A DNA stretch of 64,000 nucleotides from contig NZ_CP048882.1 in the NCBI RefSeq assembly GCF_015910445.1, forward strand, positions 5,081,501-5,145,500, written 5' to 3'. Source of the DNA: Streptomyces bathyalis (GTDB taxonomy: Bacteria > Actinomycetota > Actinomycetes > Streptomycetales > Streptomycetaceae). Below the pieces are notes generated by a model that was not told the origin of the DNA, made no database searches, and was given only the letters and a program-made list of their open reading frames with translations. Shown here in pieces: positions 57,964 through 64,000 of this stretch; position 1 is the stretch's first letter, and the number at the start of each line of letters is the position of its first letter. A program made the translations under genes and the position numbers.

Positions 57964-59109
57964 GTGCACGAGGGCAACGCCACAGGCAGCGCGGCAGGAA
58001 CCGGCACAGGAACCGGCACAGGCACCGGGTCCGGTGACGGCAGCGGCGGTGACGGCATACGCGGCGAGGCGAGGGGCACGGCCCCCGTACCGCTGTCGGT
58101 CCTGGACCTCGTGAACGTCGGCACCGGACTCACCTCCGGCGACGCGCTGCGAGCCACTGTCGAGACCGCGCGTCTCGCCGAGCGGCGCGGCTTCACGCGG
58201 TACTGGGTCGCCGAGCATCACTCCATGCCCGGCGTCGCCAGCTCCTCGCCGGCCGTGATCCTCTCGCATCTCGCCGCCCGCACCGACCGCATCCGGCTCG
58301 GATCGGGCGGCGTGATGCTGCCAAACCACGCGCCACTCGTCATCGCCGAGCAGTTCGGCACCCTGGAGGCGCTCGCCCCGGGACGCATCGACCTCGGCCT
58401 CGGGCGCGCCCCCGGCACAGACGGGGCGACGGCCGCCGCGCTGCGCCGCACCGACGCCCTCCATGAGGGCGCGGACGAATTCCCGCAGCAGCTCGCGGAG
58501 TTGATCCGCTTCCTCGACGACGGCTTCCCCGAGGGTCACCGCTACTCCCGCATCCACGCGGTGCCCGGGCCGGTGCAGGGCGAGGTGACGCGTCCGCCGG
58601 TCTGGCTGCTGGGTTCGTCCGGGTTCAGCGCCGAACTGGCCGGCCGGCTGGGGCTGCCGTTCGCTTTCGCGCACCACTTCTCGGCCCGCAACACCCTGCC
58701 CGCGCTGGACCTCTACCGCGAGACCTTCACACCCTCGGCCGTGCTGGACGAGCCGTACGCGCTCATCGGCGCAGCCGCCCTGGCGGCGGACGACGAGGCC
58801 GAAGCCCGCCGCCAGGTGCTCACCGGCGCCCTCGCCATGCTGCGGCTGCGCACGGGCAGGCCCGGCCTCGTACCGTCACCGGAGGAGGCCGAGGCGTACG
58901 ACTTCGGCGCGGGGGAGCGCGACTTCGTGGAGAGCTGGCTGGCCAACGTCACGTACGGAACTCCCGACGCCGTACGCGAAGGGCTCGACGCCCTCGTCAA
59001 GCGCACCGGTGCCGACGAGTTGATGCTCACGGCCAACGTCCACACGCCCTCGGCACGGGTCCGCTCCTACGAACTCGTCGCGGACGCCTACGAGTTGCCC
59101 TTGCCCTGA
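57964..59109 (+). CDS. LLM-class flavin-dependent oxidoreductase
   Basis: 381-residue luciferase-like monooxygenase of the LuxAB-like alkanal type (MsnO8-like). The TIM-barrel core contains LSVLDLVNVGTG, TARLAERRGFTRYWVAEHHSMP, LAARTDRIRLGSGGVMLPNH, QFGTLEALAPGRIDLGLGRAPG and PPVWLLGSSGFSAELAGRLGLP, the last in two parts. The first ~40 residues are a Gly/Thr-rich arm encoded by a 12-bp repeat (57995-58030); an internal start after it is possible. It could oxidise an intermediate of the catabolic island, but it may also be unrelated. Confidence 0.88.
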   Translation: MHEGNATGSAAGTGTGTGTGTGSGDGSGGDGIRGEARGTAPVPLSVLDLVNVGTGLTSGDALRATVETARLAERRGFTRYWVAEHHSMPGVASSSPAVILSHLAARTDRIRLGSGGVMLPNHAPLVIAEQFGTLEALAPGRIDLGLGRAPGTDGATAAALRRTDALHEGADEFPQQLAELIRFLDDGFPEGHRYSRIHAVPGPVQGEVTRPPVWLLGSSGFSAELAGRLGLPFAFAHHFSARNTLPALDLYRETFTPSAVLDEPYALIGAAALAADDEAEARRQVLTGALAMLRLRTGRPGLVPSPEEAEAYDFGAGERDFVESWLANVTYGTPDAVREGLDALVKRTGADELMLTANVHTPSARVRSYELVADAYELPLP

Positions 59110-59176
59110 CATCCGGCGCGGGCCCGGCTGCCTGCCACCGGAAAGGAGCGGCGGAGACCGGTCGCCCTTGATTTGC

Positions 59177-59320
59177 ATGGGCGTCATGCGGCGGCTGGCA
59201 CTGGTCGGCGGGGCGGGCGGGCTCACGATGATCGGCCTCGGTGTCACCGTCGCCGCGACGGGACGCAAGGACTGGAGCCGGGCGAACGGCCCGCCGTGCG
59301 CGGAGCCTGCGGCGGGCTAG
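59177..59320 (+). CDS. possible 47-residue small membrane protein
   Basis: Short frame MGVMRRLALVGGAGGLTMIG with one hydrophobic segment (about residues 6-27), then a polar tail. The stop TAG overlaps the stop of the convergent GGDEF/EAL gene within the shared sequence CTAG. AAGGAG is 30 bp away, too far for a normal ribosome site. Real but small, or chance. Confidence 0.3.
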   Translation: MGVMRRLALVGGAGGLTMIGLGVTVAATGRKDWSRANGPPCAEPAAG

Positions 59321-61173
59321 CGGAGCAGTGCCCCGATGCAGTGGGCCGGCATGGGCTTGGCGTAGTGCCAGCCCTGCCCGGTGTCGCAGCCGATGCGGCG
59401 GAGCCGGTCCGCCTGTGAGGGGTTCTCGACGCACTCGGCGGTCACCGTCAGGCCGAGCTGGTGCGCGAGCCGTACCAGCGCCGTGACGATCGTCTCGTCC
59501 GCCGGATTGGGATGCCGCGCCGCGCGGAAGCCCCGTACGAAGCTGCCGTCCAGCTTCAGCACGCGCACCGGGAGCCGACTGAGATACGCCAGGTTCGAAT
59601 AGCCGGTGCCGAAGTCGTCGATCGCGATGCGGACGCCCATCTCGCTCAGGGCGTGCAGGGCCTGCAGGGGACGCCCCGCGGAGCCCATCACGGCGGACTC
59701 CGTCAGCTCCAACTGGAGCAGAGACGAAGGCAGTCCGGTCTCCTCCAGCACGCGGCGCACGTCCGCGACGAGGTCGGAGTCCCACACCTGCCGCACGGCC
59801 ACGTTCACGCTGACGTATGCCGGAGGGCCCGGGTGGGCGAGCATCCACTTCCTCGCCTGGCGGCACGATTCCTCAAGGACCCAGCGGCCCAGCGGTACGA
59901 CGGCGCCGTTCTCCTCGGCGAGACCGATGAAACGGTTCGGTCCGAGCTTGCCGAACTGCGGATGCTGCCAGCGCACCAGCGCCTCGACGCCTACCAACCG
60001 GTCGTCGTCGAGGCCGACGATCGGCTGGTAGTCCAGTACGAACTCGCGCCGCTCCACCGCGCCGCGCAGCGCGGACGAGAGTGCCTGACGGGTCATCCGG
60101 TGGGCGTTGCGCTCGGGGTCGAAGAGCGTCCAGCGCGCCTTTCCGTCGGCCTTCGCCCAGTACAGCGTCGTGTCGGCGTCCTGCATCAGCTGCGTCGGGT
60201 CGGTGCCCTCCGCCTCGCGTTCCACGACGCCGATGCTGGCGGAGACGGTGAGCCGCTGGCCGCCCAGGTCGAAGGGCTGCTGAAGGGCCTTCAGGGTGGC
60301 CTTGGCCAGGGTGGTCAGCTGTTCCGTGCCGGTCGAGCCGTCCACGAGCAGCGCGAATTCGTCACCGCCCAGCCGTGCCGCGAGGTGCCGCTGACCGCCG
60401 TCCTCCGCGCACTGGATGAGCCGGCGGGCGACCGCGTCGAGCAGTTCGTCCCCGACCCGGTGCCCCATGGTGTCGTTGACGGCCTTGAACCCGTCGAGGT
60501 CGAGATAGCAGATGCCGACGCGGCCGGTGGCGGTGTCGGAGAGGGCCGTCGCCAGACGCTCGAAGAAGAGGGTGCGGTTGGGAAGGCGCGTCACCGGATC
60601 GTGCATCTCGAGATGGCGGAGACGGTCGCGCAGCTCGCGCTGTTCGGTGACGTCGGCCACCGACAGCAGCGTCTCGCCGTCGTGCTCGGTGGGCATGAGC
60701 GAGATCTCCGCCCAGAAGGTGTGCCCGTCCGGGTTCTTCAGACGCCGCGTGCAGTTCACACCGGACGTCTCCCACGTGGTCGCGGTGCGCGGGACGGCGG
60801 CTCCGGGGGCCGTGCCCGGAGCGACCTGGTGCGGCCGGGCCGCCACGCCGAGCCCGTTGCGGATCACGCTTCCGTCCAGCCCCAGCGAGGGGAGGTCCGT
60901 GAGGGAGGTGGAGACGAGCGAATCCGGCGCGGCGCCCAGCAGTGTGCCGAGGGCGTCGTTGGCACTGACGACCCTGCCGTCGCTGTCGACGATGGCCATC
61001 GCGAGGCGCGCGGCGTTGAAGGCGGCCCGGAAGTCGCTCTCCCGTTTCCGGCCCCGCCACTCCGACCGTCCGTGCCATCCACCCCGGACGCGGCCACGCT
61101 GCGTGATTTTCTGCGGTGAAGTCCCGGTGCTCTCGCCGGAGTTCCTGCCCGGTCCTTCGATGGGTCCGTTCAC
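59317..61173 (-). CDS. cdgA: PAS-GGDEF-EAL cyclic di-GMP enzyme (probable CdgA)
   Basis: 618-residue c-di-GMP metabolising protein. A PAS domain (about 48-185, with AMAIVDSDGRVVSANDALG and FWAEISLMPTEHDGETLL) precedes an intact GGDEF cyclase (LGGDEF at 268-273, with RLPNRTLFFERL before it). An intact EAL phosphodiesterase follows (EAL at 397-399, then LTESAVM, DDFGTGYSNLAYL and AECVENPSQAD). Both activities may be present. GTG 61173 follows GGGAG by 6 nt; an upstream ATG at 61269 is in frame. The domain order and the position next to the csl locus match S. coelicolor CdgA, a regulator of development. Confidence 0.93.
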   Translation of the reverse strand: MNGPIEGPGRNSGESTGTSPQKITQRGRVRGGWHGRSEWRGRKRESDFRAAFNAARLAMAIVDSDGRVVSANDALGTLLGAAPDSLVSTSLTDLPSLGLDGSVIRNGLGVAARPHQVAPGTAPGAAVPRTATTWETSGVNCTRRLKNPDGHTFWAEISLMPTEHDGETLLSVADVTEQRELRDRLRHLEMHDPVTRLPNRTLFFERLATALSDTATGRVGICYLDLDGFKAVNDTMGHRVGDELLDAVARRLIQCAEDGGQRHLAARLGGDEFALLVDGSTGTEQLTTLAKATLKALQQPFDLGGQRLTVSASIGVVEREAEGTDPTQLMQDADTTLYWAKADGKARWTLFDPERNAHRMTRQALSSALRGAVERREFVLDYQPIVGLDDDRLVGVEALVRWQHPQFGKLGPNRFIGLAEENGAVVPLGRWVLEESCRQARKWMLAHPGPPAYVSVNVAVRQVWDSDLVADVRRVLEETGLPSSLLQLELTESAVMGSAGRPLQALHALSEMGVRIAIDDFGTGYSNLAYLSRLPVRVLKLDGSFVRGFRAARHPNPADETIVTALVRLAHQLGLTVTAECVENPSQADRLRRIGCDTGQGWHYAKPMPAHCIGALLR

Positions 61174-61520
61174 CAATCGCTCCCGCCGGGGGGCTCGTCG
61201 CGTGCGAATCGGCCGGGCGGTCGGCCCGAGATGCTGCGTGGCGATCCGCGCTGGAAATGTGCCGATCATAGAGGTTCGGGCGTGAGCGGAGCCAGCAACC
61301 ACGGCGTCCCACCGGGGCGTTGGTGCGCGTGGGACGTAAGAGTGAACGCGAGGGTGACCGTTCCGGCATGAGTGCGAGAACGGGGTCGTCCGCGTAAGGC
61401 AGCGCATCACACACAGTAGCCATATTGCCGCTCACGCGCATGGTCTAACGGAACAGGACTTAGCGGACATTCCGGGCAACGGTTGAAGGGTCCTTACTCC
61501 CGTCCCAGTGAGGTCCACAC
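61174..61520. other. divergent promoter region between cdgA and the second M6 protease gene
   Basis: 347 bp upstream of two divergent genes. I looked for BldD-type AGTGA...TCAC pairs and found only isolated half-sites (for example CTCACGCG near 61431). No gene or strong hairpin seen. Confidence 0.5.
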
Positions 61521-62786
61521 GTGGCGCGTTCGACCAAGCACGGCTCCCGGAGACCCTCCTCCGTGATGTCCGGATGGCGCCGCGCGGCAGCGGTCCTCGT
61601 GGCGCTCATGGCCTTCGTCGGCATGGGCCTCTTCGCCGGACCGATCACCGCCGTCGCCGTCGCCGCACCGTGCGCCCTGCCGCGGACCGGCGCCCACCAC
61701 TCCATGGGGGTGGACAGCTGGGACCCGGCCTATCCGCGGCCCCGGCACCGCATAGACGCCGCCATGCTCTTCCTGTCCTTCCCCGACTCCCGGCCGCAGA
61801 CCACGCCGCGGGAGCTGACCGCCGACCACTTCCCGGCCACGTCCGACTTCTACAAACGCGCCTCGTACGGCAAGTTCCGGCTCCACACCACGGCCGGCAA
61901 GCGCTGGATCCGCATGCCCTCCAGCTCCCGCTCGTACGGGATAAGGCGTGACTGGAACGAGCGGCAGCGCACGGACTACCTGCGGGACGCTGTCGCCGCG
62001 GCGGACCCGAGCGTCGACTTCAGCCGGTACGACCTGGTCTACCTCGTGGCCGACCCGGACGCGCGGGGCGTCGACTCGGACGCGACGAAGGTCGTGAACT
62101 TCGAGACCCCCATCGAGGCCGACGGCACCGAGCTGCGCCGGCTCGTCACGGTCTTCGAGCAGAGCCCGCCCGACCGCCACGTCCTGGCACACGAGACCGG
62201 CCACGCCTTCGACCTGCCGGACCTGTACCAGCGTCCGGCCTCCAACCTGGCCGACTGGGACACCTACGTGGGGGACTGGGACCTCATGGGAAGCCAGTTC
62301 GGGCTCGCTCCCGATCTCTTCGCCTGGGAGAAGTGGAAGCTCGGCTGGCTCACCCGGCGCAACGTCAGCTGCGTGCCGTCCGAAGCCGGGGCCAGTACGC
62401 ACAACCTGCGCTCGCTCGGCGCGGCCCCGCTGGGCAGCCGTGGGGACCGGAGGCTGGCCGTCGCACGCACGGGCCGGTACGAGGCGCTGGCGATAGAGGC
62501 CCGCGACTCCGAGGGCAACGACCGGGGGCTGTGCGCGGAGGGCGTGCTCCTGTACTGGGTCCGCAGCGACCGCGCCTCCACGTACGGACCCGTGAAGGTC
62601 GTGGACGGGCACCCCGGCACCCATGGCTGCTCCGACGGCTCGGTCTACCCGTCCCTCGCGGACGCGCCGCTGGGCGAGGGTGAGAGCTACACGACCGACC
62701 GCGGCGGCGGGGTGCGGGTGGAGGTCACCGGACGCACGTCGGACGGCGGCTGGCGGGTGAAGGTGACCCGCAAGGACGGGGCGTAG
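61521..62786 (+). CDS. secreted M6-like metalloprotease
   Basis: 421-residue secreted zinc protease. The signal peptide spans about residues 19-49 (RRAAAVLVALMAFVGMGLFA and on to AVAVAAP). The catalytic domain contains PAYPRPRHRIDAAMLFLSFPDS, YKRASYGKFRLHTTAG and the zinc motif HVLAHETGHAFDLPDLY (His224, Glu225, His228), then DLMGSQFGLAPDLFAWEKWKLGW, as in M6 enzymes. It lacks the large C-terminal domains of the 4716 protease. GTG 61521 follows GAGG. Substrate unknown. Confidence 0.9.
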   Translation: MARSTKHGSRRPSSVMSGWRRAAAVLVALMAFVGMGLFAGPITAVAVAAPCALPRTGAHHSMGVDSWDPAYPRPRHRIDAAMLFLSFPDSRPQTTPRELTADHFPATSDFYKRASYGKFRLHTTAGKRWIRMPSSSRSYGIRRDWNERQRTDYLRDAVAAADPSVDFSRYDLVYLVADPDARGVDSDATKVVNFETPIEADGTELRRLVTVFEQSPPDRHVLAHETGHAFDLPDLYQRPASNLADWDTYVGDWDLMGSQFGLAPDLFAWEKWKLGWLTRRNVSCVPSEAGASTHNLRSLGAAPLGSRGDRRLAVARTGRYEALAIEARDSEGNDRGLCAEGVLLYWVRSDRASTYGPVKVVDGHPGTHGCSDGSVYPSLADAPLGEGESYTTDRGGGVRVEVTGRTSDGGWRVKVTRKDGA

Positions 62787-62937
62787 CGGAGTGCGAGCCA
62801 CGCTGGGAACCGCCGGCTCTGAAGGGCGATGAGCCGCGAATGATCTTCGTCCTCGCCGAATGCTCTTTGTCCTCGCCCTGGCAAGGGGGGTGCGGGCGGC
62901 GAAGCCCCCGCTCCGCGAGGCGCAGCCGGGCAAGAAC

Positions 62938-62986
62938 GACGAGGGCGAAGCCGTTCGCACTTTCCGCGATCGGCTTCGCCCTCGTC
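62938..62986 (-). terminator. terminator of tRNA-Lys copy 2
   Basis: A perfect 16-bp stem (62938-62953 with 62971-62986) and 17-nt loop start 4 bp after the tRNA 3' end. Confidence 0.85.
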
Positions 62987-62990
62987 CTCG

Positions 62991-63064
62991 TGCGCCGCCA
63001 GGGACTCGAACCCCGGACCCGCTGATTAAGAGTCAGCTGCTCTAACCAACTGAGCTAGCGGCGC
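62991..63064 (-). tRNA. tRNA-Lys (anticodon CTT), copy 2
   Basis: 74-nt cloverleaf with acceptor GCGCCGC/GCGGCGC. It is identical to copy 1 outside the acceptor stem: same D-arm, anticodon loop CTCTTAA and T-arm. CCA is not encoded. Its 5' end overlaps the stop of the upstream protein gene. Confidence 0.96.
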
Positions 63065-63849
63065 CTGGTGACGTCATAGACCCTAGCATCACGGTCCGCT
63101 GTTCCGGAAATCGGTTCTTCGACGCTCGCGGGGCTCCGACCTGCGCGTACGGGCGTCTGGAGGCGCTGCCGTGGACGGCGCCGGCGGGGGCGGACGCAGG
63201 CTCGCAGCAGCACTTCCGGGCCGGGCAGCCAGGGGTGGCGGACGTCGGGCGCGACGAGCCAGCGGGACTGGCCGGCCTTACGCGCGTGAGCGCCCACGGG
63301 TGTGTGCCCATCCTCGTGCTCGGGCTGGTGTTCACAGTGCAGGGCGGGGATGGTCACGGAGTCGCCCAAGCCCAGGCAGAGCAGGGAGGGGAACGTTTCC
63401 GCAGGCGATCCGCCGGCCCATCGGCCCCCTGTGCGCCACTCTCCCCAGCTGAGCAGGGCCGCCAGCCGCTGAGCCGTACCCGGGGCGGCGAAGAGGAGGA
63501 GGCGCCCACGGTGGACGGCCACCGGTCCGCTCCCCGGTCCGCTGGACCACAGCTGCTCCAGGATCAGCCGGCCGGTCAGCGGTGCCGCACTCACCCCGTC
63601 GAAGGCCGTGCCGCACGGGAGGACGCTGGGTGAGCCGGGCCGGTGCAGCCACAGGGCGTGGACGCTGGCCGGGAGCGTGCAGGCGGAGGCGAGCCAGTCG
63701 GCACCGGCCTGTGTGACGCAGGAAGCGCCCGGCGTGGCGGTGCAGGTCGTGCTGTGCGGCGCCGGGTCGGAGGCGAGCTCGAAGATGTCGGGGATGCCGA
63801 CGGGGTGGGGATGCGGGGGTGTGGTGGTTCCCCGCTGCCAGTCACTCAT
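63055..63849 (-). CDS. conserved Streptomyces protein (possibly annotated as prim-pol-like)
   Basis: 264-residue protein. The first ~200 residues are well structured: MSDWQRGTTTPPHPHPVGIP, FELASDPAPHSTTC, ADWLASACTLPASVHALWLHR, PSVLPCGTAFDGVSAAP and GRLLLFAAPGTAQRLAALL, then RWLVAPDVRHPWLPGPEVLLRACV. I recall this pattern from Streptomyces proteins labelled bifunctional primase/polymerase-like, but I cannot see polymerase motifs, so function is open. Homologs in memory end soon after LLRACV; here ~40 basic residues follow and the TAG lies 10 bp inside tRNA-Lys on the same strand. The 3' end may be a recent extension. Confidence 0.8.
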   Translation of the reverse strand: MSDWQRGTTTPPHPHPVGIPDIFELASDPAPHSTTCTATPGASCVTQAGADWLASACTLPASVHALWLHRPGSPSVLPCGTAFDGVSAAPLTGRLILEQLWSSGPGSGPVAVHRGRLLLFAAPGTAQRLAALLSWGEWRTGGRWAGGSPAETFPSLLCLGLGDSVTIPALHCEHQPEHEDGHTPVGAHARKAGQSRWLVAPDVRHPWLPGPEVLLRACVRPRRRRPRQRLQTPVRAGRSPASVEEPISGTADRDARVYDVTRRR

Positions 63850-64000
63850 GAGGAACAGATGTACCGGACATGAGGTTCTGTTTTTGAACTTTGAATAGAA
63901 AATCGGACAAGCGGGGGCGGGCTGCAGTATTGTGCACGCCCTGCATATGCCTGATGACTTGGCGCTGTCACCGCGTCGGAACGCAAGCCGCTTTCAGGAC
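63850..64000. other. upstream region of the terminal leftward gene
   Basis: An AT-rich patch at about 63880-63905, including TGAATA (a -10-like TATTCA on the minus strand), probably marks the promoter of the 63849 gene. No other gene is visible to the window end. Confidence 0.4.

Noticed and set aside
61439..61454. Possible dre at ATGGTCTAACGG upstream of the second M6 protease
   Set aside because: The right half-site ACC is absent (about 8 of 16 matches).

Overview
The window is high-GC chromosomal DNA from a Streptomyces or close relative. The evidence is a strong third-position GC bias, frequent GTG starts, an SsgA-like sporulation protein, RDD/DUF2510 proteins, a CslA/GlxA apical-glycan locus, a GGDEF/EAL protein of CdgA type and DasR-type operators. 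As far as I remember the S. coelicolor map, gene order follows its core chromosome from about SCO2925 down to about SCO2815. Ortholog numbers are from memory and were not checked.

Layout. 0-7 kb: end of an MFS exporter, ssgG, two RDD membrane proteins and a large secreted M6 metalloprotease. 7-12.5 kb: a MarR/membrane-protein pair with a double operator, then NAD salvage (pncA, pncB) and clpS-DUF2017. 12.5-16.2 kb: an amino-acid permease and the CysO-dependent cysteine pathway (JAMM peptidase, a putative leaderless leader peptide, cysO, cysM). 16.3-20.7 kb: a membrane-anchored PemK/MazF-like protein, an MBL hydrolase, the GlcNAc PTS (one EIIC plus EIIB, with two DasR-type sites) and rph. 20.8-33.6 kb: lipoprotein, DUF445, an SGNH esterase, an ABC-2 exporter, a bifunctional PBP, a GroES-like protein, a peroxiredoxin, an HNH nuclease, tRNA-Leu and rdgB. 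rdgB, normally next to rph, lies at the far end on the opposite strand, which suggests an inversion. 33.7-40 kb: a YidC-like insertase with an apparent frameshift, FAH hydrolase, an oxidoreductase/ROK regulator pair and a HAD phosphatase. Three short tandem-repeat arrays (17, 15 and 13 bp) lie between 29.8 and 40.0 kb.

40.2-48 kb is the hyphal-tip glycan locus: GH6 endoglucanase (cslZ), copper radical oxidase (glxA), cellulose-synthase-like GT2 (cslA), an AlkZ-like protein and an AA10 LPMO (probable lpmP) with a near-consensus DasR site. Both the GlcNAc PTS and the LPMO therefore carry DasR-type sites. 48.2-59.1 kb is a catabolic island: IclR regulator, polar-amino-acid/ectoine-type ABC importer, DUF3830, amidase, D-2-hydroxyacid dehydrogenase, two maleate-isomerase/Asp-Glu-racemase paralogs and an LLM flavin oxidoreductase. 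It looks like an uncharacterised uptake and breakdown route, because the other ectoine-catabolic genes are absent. 59.3-64 kb: a PAS-GGDEF-EAL protein (probable cdgA), a second secreted M6 protease, a second tRNA-Lys(CTT), and a conserved protein whose stop codon lies inside that tRNA gene.

I saw no CRISPR array, prophage, insertion sequence or rRNA. The strongest candidates for new biology are the cysteine leader peptide with the tailed CysO, the 48-59 kb catabolic island, the four-repeat HNH protein and the interrupted ROK regulator.
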